The notes below the pieces were generated by a model. It was not told the origin of the DNA, did not search any database, and worked only from the letters and a program-made list of their open reading frames with translations. A stretch of DNA of 64,000 nucleotides from Saccharothrix sp. ALI-22-I (GTDB lineage: Bacteria > Actinomycetota > Actinomycetes > Mycobacteriales > Pseudonocardiaceae). Shown here piece after piece: positions 6,959 to 14,580 of the stretch (the stretch's first letter is position 1; each line of letters starts with the position of its first letter). A program made the position numbers and the translations under genes. Location of the stretch: positions 186,001 through 250,000 of the forward strand of contig NZ_MTQP01000067.1 of the NCBI RefSeq assembly GCF_001984175.1, written 5' to 3'.

Positions 6959-9286
6959 TTACGAGACGTACTCACCTGTGCACAGTGAGGCCGGCGCCGA
7001 CGCCGAACCGGTAGCCCACGTCGCCTTGGACGGGTCCGTCGTCAGGCGGTAGTCGAGGTGCGCGCCGTGCCGGAGTTGTTGGTAGTCCAGGTAGGCCTTG
7101 TCACGTGACACGGTGCCGAGGCGGAGCGACTGCACGTACTGGAGCTTGGTCGAGTCCGCGCCGGCGGCGGTGATGGTGATGTCACGCCCGTTCTCCAGGT
7201 GGACCACCGCCCGGCTGAACCTCGGCGCGTTCAGCACGAACTGCCCGGTGCCCGGCGTCACCGGGTACAGGCCGAGCGCGCTGAACACGTACCAGGCCGA
7301 CATCTGCCCCAGGTCGTCGTTGCCGGTCACGCCGTTCGGCGCGTCCACGAACAACGTCTGCGCCGCACGCACCACCGCCGACGTCTTCCACGGCTGCCCC
7401 ACCAGCGCGTACATCCACGGCACGTGCAGGTCCGGCTCGTTGTTCGGGTTGTAGCGGTACTGGTTGTAGTAGTTGTACGGCCCGACGACCCACTTCTCCC
7501 GGACCGTCCTGGCCGGGTCCGCGACCAGGTCCGGGTAGGCGAAGAAGTCGTCCAGCCGGGCGAGGGACGCGTCCTTGCCGCCCTGCCGCTGCACCAGTCC
7601 GGCCACGTCCTGCTGCGCCAGCCACTGGTACTGCCACGCCGTGCCCTCGTGGAACCCGTCCTGGCCCTGCGGCGTGAACGGGGTCAGCCACGCGCCGTTG
7701 CCCAGCTTGGGCCGGGGGAAGCCGGTGAAACCGCGGTCCGACACCGTGCCGTCCCACAGCACCCGGTAGTTCAGCCCACGTCCGCGCAGTACCGACGCGT
7801 CGTCCTCGTGGCCCAGCGCGTCAGCCATGATCGACAGCGAGCAGTCCGCCAACGCGTACTCCATCGTCGCCGACGCGCCGTGGTGCGGATCGACGTCCTG
7901 CCCCTTCTTGGGGAAGTCCTTGTCGTACTGCACGAAACCGTTCGCCAGGTACGACGTGTTGCCGACCCGTCCCTCGAACGGCGACGACGCCGGCGGCACG
8001 GAGGTGGCGTTCTGCCACAACGCGCGGTAAGCCTGCTCCGCCAACCCCTCCAGAGCGCCGAACCGCCACAGGTCCACCAGGAACGGGGTGACCGGGTCGC
8101 CGGTCATGGTGTTGGTCTCCTGGTTGGCGTACGCCCACCGGGGCAGCCAGCCGCCCTGCTCGTGGATCGCCAGCACGGACCGCGCGATGTCCTTCGCCCG
8201 CCCCGGCCGCAGCAGCGCCAGCAACTGGTTCTGCGCCCGGTAGGTGTCCCAGAGCGAGAAGTACTCGTAGTACGTCCAGCCGTCGGCCCGGTGCACCTGG
8301 TTGTCGAACCCGCGGTACCGGCCGTCCACGTCATTGCCCGTCAACGGCTGCAACAGCACGTGGTAGAGCGCGGTGTAGAAGACGGTGCGGTCGGCCGCGT
8401 TCGCCGTCTCGATCTCGATGCTCGACAACTCCTCGCGCCACGCCGCCTGAGCCGCCGCACGGAGAGTGTCGAACGACTTGCCCTTGGCCTCGCCGAGGTT
8501 CTTCGTCGCGCCTTCGGCGTCCACGTGCGAGATCGCGGTGGCCGCGGTGACCGGGCCGCCGTCGAACGTCACCCACTGGCCGCGCAGCCCCGCGCCACCG
8601 TCCGCACCGCCCCAGTTGCCGGTCGTCTTGAACGGCTGGTCGAACGTGGTGGTGAAGTACGTCGTATACGGCTTGCCGCCGCAGAACGCCTGCGACACCA
8701 CGGTCCCGGCCAACGTCCGGTCGTCCACCACCCGGATGCCGCTGGCGAACACCGGCTCCTTGTCGTTCGCCTGGCCCACGTTCACCAGCACGTGCGGCGT
8801 CACACCGTCCGGGAACGTGAACCGCTCCACGCCGGAACGGGTCGTCGCCGTCGACTCCGCGGTGATGCCGGACGCCAGGCCGACGCGGTAGTAGCCGGGC
8901 TTGCCGACCTCGCCGTCGTGCGTGTACCCGACGCCGTAGGAGCGGTGGTCGAAGCTGCCCGGCAGGCCCGTGGTCGGCAGGATCGACACCAACCCGCCCT
9001 GTTCCCAGCAGCCCGCGCCGGACAGGAAGAAGTGCCCGAACCCGCGGATCACCGGGTCGTCGTAGCGGTAACCGGCGTAGTGCGAGCCGATCGGGCTGGA
9101 GTGCGCCATGCCGAACGGCATCGACGCGCCCGGGAACGTGTTCCCGTCGTCCTTGGTGCCGATGAACGTGTTCACCGACTCGACGGGATCGAACTGCTCG
9201 GGCTGGGCCGTTGCCGTCACGGGACTCACCATAACCGCCACCACCAGGGACGCCAGGATCATGCGGCGCACTAACCGTAATCGCAT
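6959..9286 (-). CDS. Secreted GH92 alpha-mannosidase
   Basis: 775 residues from ATG 9286, where a signal peptide begins (MRLRLVRRMILASLVVAVMV, then SPVTATAQP). GH92 landmarks run in order: VESVNTFIGTKDDGNTFPGA near the N-terminus, GFGHFFLSGAGC, SIEIETANAADRTVFYTALY, WDTYRAQNQL, LSIMADALGHEDDA, GTAWQYQWL, NEPDLHVPWMYA, and DLGQMSAWYVFSALGLYPV near the C-terminus. GH92 enzymes are calcium-dependent exo-mannosidases acting on alpha-1,2/1,3 mannosides. The divergent LacI regulator and mannose-6-phosphate isomerase support release and use of external mannose. Confidence 0.93.
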   Translation of the reverse strand: MRLRLVRRMILASLVVAVMVSPVTATAQPEQFDPVESVNTFIGTKDDGNTFPGASMPFGMAHSSPIGSHYAGYRYDDPVIRGFGHFFLSGAGCWEQGGLVSILPTTGLPGSFDHRSYGVGYTHDGEVGKPGYYRVGLASGITAESTATTRSGVERFTFPDGVTPHVLVNVGQANDKEPVFASGIRVVDDRTLAGTVVSQAFCGGKPYTTYFTTTFDQPFKTTGNWGGADGGAGLRGQWVTFDGGPVTAATAISHVDAEGATKNLGEAKGKSFDTLRAAAQAAWREELSSIEIETANAADRTVFYTALYHVLLQPLTGNDVDGRYRGFDNQVHRADGWTYYEYFSLWDTYRAQNQLLALLRPGRAKDIARSVLAIHEQGGWLPRWAYANQETNTMTGDPVTPFLVDLWRFGALEGLAEQAYRALWQNATSVPPASSPFEGRVGNTSYLANGFVQYDKDFPKKGQDVDPHHGASATMEYALADCSLSIMADALGHEDDASVLRGRGLNYRVLWDGTVSDRGFTGFPRPKLGNGAWLTPFTPQGQDGFHEGTAWQYQWLAQQDVAGLVQRQGGKDASLARLDDFFAYPDLVADPARTVREKWVVGPYNYYNQYRYNPNNEPDLHVPWMYALVGQPWKTSAVVRAAQTLFVDAPNGVTGNDDLGQMSAWYVFSALGLYPVTPGTGQFVLNAPRFSRAVVHLENGRDITITAAGADSTKLQYVQSLRLGTVSRDKAYLDYQQLRHGAHLDYRLTTDPSKATWATGSASAPASLCTGEYVS

Positions 9287-9357
9287 ACTTGCGGAGAGTG
9301 CGGGGGTGGTGTCAACCCCGAGGCCGATGGTTGTCCGTTTTGAGACAGTTCGAGTCG

Positions 9358-9386
9358 TTGACATACGTGGGGTCGGGGTGTGTGAT
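9358..9386 (+). promoter_or_regulatory. Sigma-70-type promoter for lacI-manA, probably leaderless
   Basis: A perfect -35 TTGACA (9358-9363) is followed after 17 bases by TGTGAT (9381-9386), four of six matches to TATAAT. A transcription start about 7 bases later would fall at or just before the ATG at 9396. No Shine-Dalgarno sequence precedes that ATG, which agrees with a leaderless transcript. It lies in the 109-base gap shared with the divergent GH92 gene. Confidence 0.6.
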
Positions 9387-9395
9387 TCGGCCACT

Positions 9396-10436
9396 ATGAC
9401 AACGTTGTCCCCGAACGGCGCGGCAGGCGCCCGCAAGGTGCGGCGGGCCACGATGAACGACGTGGCGCGGCTGGCGGGCGTCAGCATCAAGACCGTCTCA
9501 CGCGTGGTGAACGACGAGGCCGGTGTGCACCCGACGACGGCCGAACGGGTGCTCGCGGCAATAGACCAGCTCGGCTTCCGGCGCAACCTCAGCGCCCGCA
9601 ACCTGCGACGCGGCTCGTCCACCGGCACCATCGGCCTGGTGCTGGAGGACGTCGGCAACCCGTTCTACTCGGGCGTGACGCGCGCGGTCGAGGAGATCGC
9701 GCGGCTGCGCGGGCGGCTGGTCATCACCGGATCGTCCGATGAGGACCCGGTGCGGGAACGTGAGCTGTCGCTGGAGTTCTGCTCACGGCGGGTGGACGGG
9801 CTGCTGATCGTGCCCGCCGGGTTGCAGCACGGGTACCTGATGCCGGAGATGCGCGCGGGCACGCCGGTGGTGTTCCTGGACCGGCCGGCCGGTGACGCCG
9901 TGGCGGACACCGTGCTGGTGGACAACATCGGCGGCACCGTCGAGGCGGTGGCGCACCTGGCGTCGTTCGGACATCGGCGGATCGCGTTCCTCGGTGACGC
10001 GCCGGACATCTTCACCGCCAACGAACGCCTCCGCGGCTACCGCGAGGGCTGCGCGCGGACCGGCATCGGCTACCACGAGTCGCTGGTGGTCATGGGGCCG
10101 CACGACGAGGAGTCGGTGCGCAAGGCGTTGCAGGGCCTGCAGAACTCCGCCGACCCGGCCACCGCGGTGGTGACCGGGAACAACCGGATCACCGTGCACG
10201 CGGTCCGGGCGTTGGCGGGTTCTTCCGTGCGGCCCGCTTTAGTGGGCTTCGACGACTTCGAGTTGGCCGACCTGCTGTCGCCGCCGGTGACCGTGATCGC
10301 GCACGACGCGAGCGCGCTCGGCAAGGCCGCGGCCGACCTGCTCTTCGCCCGACTGGACGGCGACGGCTCCCCACCCCGCCGCGTCGTCCTGCCGGTTCGT
10401 TTGGTGGCCCGCGGATCAGGAGAGGTACGACCATGA
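9396..10436 (+). CDS. LacI-family transcriptional regulator
   Basis: 346 residues from ATG 9396. The N-terminal helix-turn-helix and hinge helix are clear: MNDVARLAGVSIKTVSRVVN, then ERVLAAIDQLGFRRNLSARN. A periplasmic-binding-protein-like effector domain follows (GTIGLVLEDVGNPFYSGVTR; the DRPAGDAVADTVLVDNIGG block; ALVGFDDFELADLLSPPVTV). It most likely represses the GH92 gene and its own operon until mannose or a mannoside binds. It overlaps the isomerase gene by 4 bases (ATGA), so they form one operon. A later ATG at 9453 before NDVARLAG is an alternative start. Confidence 0.92.
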   Translation: MTTLSPNGAAGARKVRRATMNDVARLAGVSIKTVSRVVNDEAGVHPTTAERVLAAIDQLGFRRNLSARNLRRGSSTGTIGLVLEDVGNPFYSGVTRAVEEIARLRGRLVITGSSDEDPVRERELSLEFCSRRVDGLLIVPAGLQHGYLMPEMRAGTPVVFLDRPAGDAVADTVLVDNIGGTVEAVAHLASFGHRRIAFLGDAPDIFTANERLRGYREGCARTGIGYHESLVVMGPHDEESVRKALQGLQNSADPATAVVTGNNRITVHAVRALAGSSVRPALVGFDDFELADLLSPPVTVIAHDASALGKAAADLLFARLDGDGSPPRRVVLPVRLVARGSGEVRP

Positions 10437-11440
10437 CCGACACCGAACCCATCACGCTGGAGGCGAACCAGCCGCGGCAGTTCTACCGGGGCGGGGCGGC
10501 TATCGCGGCGTTCCGGACCCAGGACGAGGCCGATCGGGGACCGGAGGACTGGGTCGCGTCGACCACCACGCAGTTCGGCAAGGACGAGGCCGGGTTGACC
10601 CGGCTGCCGGACGGGCGGTGGTTGCGTGACGCGGTGGCGGCGGACCCGGTGTCGTGGTTGGGCGAGGAGCACGCGGCGGAGTTCGGCGGGGACACCGCGT
10701 TGCTGGTGAAGCTGCTCGACGCGGGGCAGCGGTTGCCGGTGCACTGCCACCCGTCCGACGCGTTCGCGTCCGCGCACCTGGCGTGCCGGCACGGGAAGAC
10801 CGAGGCGTGGATCGTGATCGGCACGTCGGGGCCGGCCCCGACGGTCTACATCGGGTTCCGCGAGGACGTGCCCGCCGCCGTCGTCGCCGCGTGGGTGTCC
10901 ACTCAGGACTCGGCGGCGATGCTGGGCGCGTTGAACCCGGTGAAGGTCTCACCCGGTGACACGGTGTTCGTGCCCGCCGGCGTGCCGCACGCGATCGGGG
11001 AGGGCGTGTTCATCGTCGAACTCCAGCAGCCGACCGATTTCTCCGTCACGTTGGAGTGGCGGGGTTTTCTGGCCGACGCCGAGGCCGGGCACCTGGGTCT
11101 GGGCTACGACAAGGCGTTGGACTGCGTGGAGCGCCGCGCCCAGTCGGCCGACGACCTGGTGCGGCGGACGCGGGCGTTGACCGGTGAGTCGGTGAACCTG
11201 TTCGACGCGCAGGCCGACCCGTTCTTCCGCGCCGACCGGCTGCACGTGTCCGGCACGGCGGCGTTGGAGCCCTCGTTCGGCGTGTTCGTGGTGCTGGAAG
11301 GCGCCGGCACGCTCGGTCCCGTCGCGGTGCACCGGGGCAGCACGGTGGTCGTGCCGCACGCGGCGGGTGAGGTCGTGGTGACCGGCGACGTCGTCGCCAT
11401 CCGGTGCAGGCCGCCATCGGTGTCGAGCCTCAGGAGCTGA
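10433..11440 (+). CDS. Class I mannose-6-phosphate isomerase-like protein
   Basis: 335 residues, cupin-type. The metal-binding motif QRLPVHCHPSD and the later KTEAWIVIG carry the His and Glu ligands expected for phosphomannose isomerases, and DTVFVPAGVPHAIGEGVFIVELQQPTDF is the second cupin half. The family interconverts mannose-6-phosphate and fructose-6-phosphate in the cytosol. Coupling to a LacI regulator by an ATGA overlap, facing an alpha-mannosidase, fits mannose catabolism. The enzyme is shorter than E. coli ManA (about 390 residues), and homologues in this branch can use other ketose/aldose phosphates. Confidence 0.85.
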   Translation: MTDTEPITLEANQPRQFYRGGAAIAAFRTQDEADRGPEDWVASTTTQFGKDEAGLTRLPDGRWLRDAVAADPVSWLGEEHAAEFGGDTALLVKLLDAGQRLPVHCHPSDAFASAHLACRHGKTEAWIVIGTSGPAPTVYIGFREDVPAAVVAAWVSTQDSAAMLGALNPVKVSPGDTVFVPAGVPHAIGEGVFIVELQQPTDFSVTLEWRGFLADAEAGHLGLGYDKALDCVERRAQSADDLVRRTRALTGESVNLFDAQADPFFRADRLHVSGTAALEPSFGVFVVLEGAGTLGPVAVHRGSTVVVPHAAGEVVVTGDVVAIRCRPPSVSSLRS

Positions 11441-11443
11441 GAC

Positions 11444-11503
11444 ATGCCGTTACCGCTGCTGGACGCACGAGAGTTGGTGAAGCACTACGACCCGGCCACC
11501 GGG
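11444..11503 (+). pseudogene. Remnant of a sugar ABC transporter ATP-binding gene (5' end only)
   Basis: From ATG 11444, 3 bases after the isomerase stop, the translation MPLPLLDARELVKHYDPATG matches the usual opening of sugar-type ABC ATPases (LLDARGLVKHYG pattern). After about 20 codons the similarity stops, with no Walker A, and the frame runs into the antisense of the NmrA-like gene. The most likely reading is that a lacI-manA-ABC operon lost its tail by a deletion or insertion with a breakpoint near 11,500. The call rests on 20 residues only. Confidence 0.45.
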
Positions 11504-11508
11504 TGCGG

Positions 11509-12330
11509 TCACCGGACCTCCGCCTCGGCGAACTCCCGGAAACTACGGGCCGGGCGGCCGGTGACGCGTTCGACGGTGTCGGTGACCCGGTCTTCCGACC
11601 CCGCGCCGATGTCGGTGTCGAGCGCGGCCAGCACCTCGGCGTAAGCCGCAGACATTCCGCGTTCGGTGAGGTGCCGCGCCAGTTCGGCCGCCGTGACGGC
11701 CCGGTGGCGCACCGGCCTGCCGATCCGCCGCGCGACGATCGCGGCGGCTTCGCTGTAGCTCAGCGCCTCGGGACCGGTCAGGACGTGCTCGGTGTTGTGC
11801 GACACCTCGTCGACCAGCGCGTGCCCGGCGACGGCGGCGATGTCCGTCGCGTCGACGAACGCCACCCGGCCCTCGCCCGTCGCGGTGACGATCTCACCGG
11901 CGCGCACGTCCGCCGCGAGGGAGTGCTCCCCGGTGAAGTTCTGCATGAACCACGACGGCCGCAGGACCGCCCACTCGGGCGTGGTGGCGCGGACCAGGCG
12001 GTGCACCGCGCCCAGTCCCGGCGCGCCCTCCGGCACCGCGGACGAGCTGAGCTGCACGACCCGCCGGACGCCCTGGCGGGCGGCCTCCGCCAGGAACGGC
12101 TCCACCCACGGCACGGGATCGGGCTCCGCGACCGGCGCGACGAGGTAGACCGCCGACACCCCGTGCAACGCGGGCGCATGGGTCTCCCGGTCCGCCCAGT
12201 CGAACCGCACGTGCCCGGCGGCCGTCGGCGTGCGGGTGGCCACTCGGGTCACAACACCGCGCCGGGTCAGGAAAGCGGCGACTCGCGAACCGGTCGTGCC
12301 GGTCGCGCCGAGAACCAGGACGTCAGGCAT
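11509..12330 (-). CDS. NmrA-like NAD(P)-binding protein
   Basis: 273 residues from ATG 12330. The Rossmann motif VLVLGATGTTGSRVAAFL lies at the extreme N-terminus, followed by GVSAVYLVAPVAEPDP, VVQLSSSAVPEGAPG, WAVLRPSWFMQNF and VDATDIAAVAGHALVD, all typical of the NmrA/atypical SDR group that includes ergot-alkaloid-biosynthesis-like reductases. No YxxxK catalytic pair is evident, so it may sense or use NAD(P)H in a non-classical way. Its start lies inside the end of the SnoaL-like gene (8-base overlap), giving a two-gene operon under the divergent TetR regulator. Confidence 0.85.
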   Translation of the reverse strand: MPDVLVLGATGTTGSRVAAFLTRRGVVTRVATRTPTAAGHVRFDWADRETHAPALHGVSAVYLVAPVAEPDPVPWVEPFLAEAARQGVRRVVQLSSSAVPEGAPGLGAVHRLVRATTPEWAVLRPSWFMQNFTGEHSLAADVRAGEIVTATGEGRVAFVDATDIAAVAGHALVDEVSHNTEHVLTGPEALSYSEAAAIVARRIGRPVRHRAVTAAELARHLTERGMSAAYAEVLAALDTDIGAGSEDRVTDTVERVTGRPARSFREFAEAEVR

Positions 12331-12760
12331 GCGCACCACCGGAGAACGCGGCGTTCAGGTCGTCCGAGCCGCCCATCGCCTCGGCCGCGGCCAGCGGGTT
12401 CCAGTAGTCGCGGTAGTGCCGGACCTCGCCGTCCCGCACGGTGACGACGGCGATGTAGCGCAGCCGGTACGGCCGCCCGGTGGCGACCACGACTCCGGCG
12501 GCCTCGAACTCGACGATCACCACTTCGGGGTCCACGGTCCGGTGCACGACCCGGTCGGCGATCTCCCGCACGTCGAGCAGGTCCGGGTAGCCGCGCACGT
12601 ACTCGTGGATCGCCGTACGGCCTTCGACCCGCTGCGGATAGCCGGGCGGCGCGAACGGGAACTCGATCACCCCTGTCTCCGCCCACAGCCCGGCGAAGGC
12701 CGCCATGTCCTTGGCGAGCAGGAGTTCCAGAGCGTGGTCGACCACTTCGCTGGCGTTCAC
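12323..12760 (-). CDS. SnoaL/NTF2-like protein
   Basis: 145 residues from GTG 12760. An alpha+beta cone domain is visible: VVDHALELLLAKDMAAFAGL, then a strand ending EFPFAPPGYPQRVEGRTAI and the C-terminal HYRDYWNPLAAAEAMGG. The YWNP ending is frequent in SnoaL-like ketosteroid-isomerase/limonene-epoxide-hydrolase relatives. It could bind or isomerise a small hydrophobic molecule; the substrate is unknown. It is the promoter-proximal gene of the pair with the NmrA-like protein, and the operator at 12778-12835 lies 17 bases upstream. Confidence 0.83.
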   Translation of the reverse strand: MNASEVVDHALELLLAKDMAAFAGLWAETGVIEFPFAPPGYPQRVEGRTAIHEYVRGYPDLLDVREIADRVVHRTVDPEVVIVEFEAAGVVVATGRPYRLRYIAVVTVRDGEVRHYRDYWNPLAAAEAMGGSDDLNAAFSGGAHA

Positions 12761-12777
12761 AAGGACTACTCCTCAGG

Positions 12778-12835
12778 TTGGACGATACGGTCCCGTCCCG
12801 TCCAAACGTACACGGGACGGGTCCGTATCGTCCAA
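12778..12835. promoter_or_regulatory. Large inverted-repeat operator between TetR gene and SnoaL/NmrA operon
   Basis: Two 24-base arms (12778-12801 and 12812-12835) are inverted copies with a single mismatch around the 10-base centre CCAAACGTAC. Each arm contains TTGGACGATACGG followed by CCCGTCCCGT. The element fills most of the 91-base divergent gap and sits 16 bases before the TetR start. Its length suits two TetR dimers bound side by side, repressing both directions. Confidence 0.85.
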
Positions 12836-12851
12836 TCGCTAAGATCCGGGG

Positions 12852-13439
12852 ATGAGCCCCCGCACGCCCACCGGCGCAGCCGTGCTGCAACCCGGCGTCA
12901 CCCAGGCCATCACCGAAGCCGTGCTCGACGAGTTGGCCGAGCACGGCTACGCCCGGCTGTCGATGGAAGCCGTCGCGAAACGGGCGGGAGTCGGCAAGAG
13001 CGCGCTCTACCGCCGTTGGCCGTCCAAGCAGGAGATGGCGATCTCGGTGATCTCCGAGTTCAGCGTGGCGCGGACCCCGGCCGCGGACACCGGCTCACTG
13101 CGGGGCGACCTGCGCGAGACGGTGGACGCGCTCATGGCCTGGCTGACCCACCCCCGCTTCTCGCGGATCCTGCCCGACCTGGTGGCCGAGATGGGCCGCA
13201 ACCCGGAGCTGGGCGACATCGTGAAGACCATGATCGGCGAGCCTCGGCGGGAGCGCGCCGCGGCGGTGTTCCAGCGCGCGGTCGAACGCGGCGAACTGCG
13301 TGCGGACACCGACCTGGAGATCGCGCTGGACCTGTTCGCCGCGGCGATCTACTGGCGGCTCACCGTGCGCGCCGCCGAGGCGGAACCGGACTACGTCGAC
13401 AAACTCACCGACACGATCCTGCGGGGGATCGGTGCCTGA
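12852..13439 (+). CDS. TetR/AcrR-family transcriptional regulator
   Basis: 195 residues from ATG 12852. The helix-turn-helix is LSMEAVAKRAGVGKSALYRR followed by WPSKQEMAISVI, the standard TetR recognition segment. A C-terminal domain of the TetR_C type follows (FSRILPDLVAEMGRNPELGD; AVFQRAVERGELRADTDLEI; DLFAAAIYWRLTV). It diverges from the SnoaL/NmrA operon across a perfect-looking operator, so that operon is the likely target, probably derepressed by a small hydrophobic ligand. Confidence 0.92.
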   Translation: MSPRTPTGAAVLQPGVTQAITEAVLDELAEHGYARLSMEAVAKRAGVGKSALYRRWPSKQEMAISVISEFSVARTPAADTGSLRGDLRETVDALMAWLTHPRFSRILPDLVAEMGRNPELGDIVKTMIGEPRRERAAAVFQRAVERGELRADTDLEIALDLFAAAIYWRLTVRAAEAEPDYVDKLTDTILRGIGA

Positions 13440-13451
13440 ACGGCGGCGGAC

Positions 13452-14450
13452 CTAGAGGTACTTGTTCGCCAGCTCGGAATACTCTTTCTCCAGGTCATCG
13501 GCCAGATAAGCGACATACGCCCACGGCACCTCGTGCACGTGGTCGCGCATGCCGAGCAGGTGGCGTTTCGCGCGGGGCGCGTCGTCGGCCAGGGCGAAAG
13601 CAGCCGCGAACAGGTTGTGCGCTTGCAGGGCGCGGGGATGGGGCTTGGTGGGGGTGGAGTCCCACTTGTCCGCCGCCGTGGCGATCTCGTCGCGGTTCCG
13701 GCTGAAGTAGCGCATCTTCAGCGTCGCGATCTTCAACGCCGAACGCGACTGCACGGCATCCTCGAACTGCTCCAGGAAGATCTCGAAATGCGCCAACGGC
13801 AGCATCGCCACCACCGGGTCGCCGGGCGGTGCGGCGTCGACGCTGCCCTGGGCGAACGCCATCATCTCCTCGGCCGACCCACCCCACTTGGTGGCCAGGA
13901 TCTGCAACCGGGTCCAGTGCGCCGGGTACAGCGTCGCGCACCGCGCCACGATCTCCCGCCACACCTCGTCCTTCTGGTCCCGGTCCACCTGCAAGCCGAG
14001 CCCCGCCGTCTGCAACTGCGCCCACGGCACCGCGTCCCGCGGCAGGAGCTTCGCGGCCTCGTGGAGGGGGCCGACGGCCTTGCGGAGGGTGCCGAAGAAG
14101 ACCTTGAACCGGTCCTTGCCGACGCTGTCCGCCCGCCCCGAACCGCGGATCGCCCACGCCTCCCGGATGAACGCCGTGCCGGCCAGCAGCCACAGGTCGG
14201 GGTCGGTGTTGTTCTTCGCCAGCTCCAGCAGCTCGTCGGCGTGGCCGATGGCGTGCTCGCCCAGCACCTCGACCCGCAGCGCCCGCAACTCGGGCTGGTC
14301 ACGGCACTCCGCGAGCACCGTCGTCGCCGCCCTCAGGTGGCCCGCGTCCATCTCCTCCGCCGCGATGTCCAGGATCGCGTCGTCGTAGGTGTGGTCCCGC
14401 ACCACCTCGCGGGCGACCGCGGCAGGCCGCTTCCTCCGGAAAATCCCCAC
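13452..14450 (-). CDS. Uncharacterised helical (TPR-like) actinobacterial protein
   Basis: 332 residues from GTG 14450, where the charged opening GIFRRKRPAAVAREVVRDH begins; the long upstream in-frame extension lies under the divergent hydrolase promoter and is unlikely to be coding. The protein is soluble and helix-rich, with TPR-like pairs (AAEEMDAGHLRAATTVLAEC; RALQAHNLFAAAFALADDAP) and a Trp-rich centre (DPDLWLLAGTAFIREAWAIR). It ends DLEKEYSELANKYL. No catalytic motif is recognisable. Function unknown. Confidence 0.7.
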   Translation of the reverse strand: MGIFRRKRPAAVAREVVRDHTYDDAILDIAAEEMDAGHLRAATTVLAECRDQPELRALRVEVLGEHAIGHADELLELAKNNTDPDLWLLAGTAFIREAWAIRGSGRADSVGKDRFKVFFGTLRKAVGPLHEAAKLLPRDAVPWAQLQTAGLGLQVDRDQKDEVWREIVARCATLYPAHWTRLQILATKWGGSAEEMMAFAQGSVDAAPPGDPVVAMLPLAHFEIFLEQFEDAVQSRSALKIATLKMRYFSRNRDEIATAADKWDSTPTKPHPRALQAHNLFAAAFALADDAPRAKRHLLGMRDHVHEVPWAYVAYLADDLEKEYSELANKYL

Positions 14451-14580
14451 TCCAGCGACCTTACTTTCCTCCGAGCCCGAGTGGCTTAAGTCTTTCGTAG
14501 AGCCGAACAGGGCCGTTCTGCGGTTGCCCACCAGCCTACGGGCGCGGTCGAGTAGAGGCCTCGACCGGAGGGGGACATCC

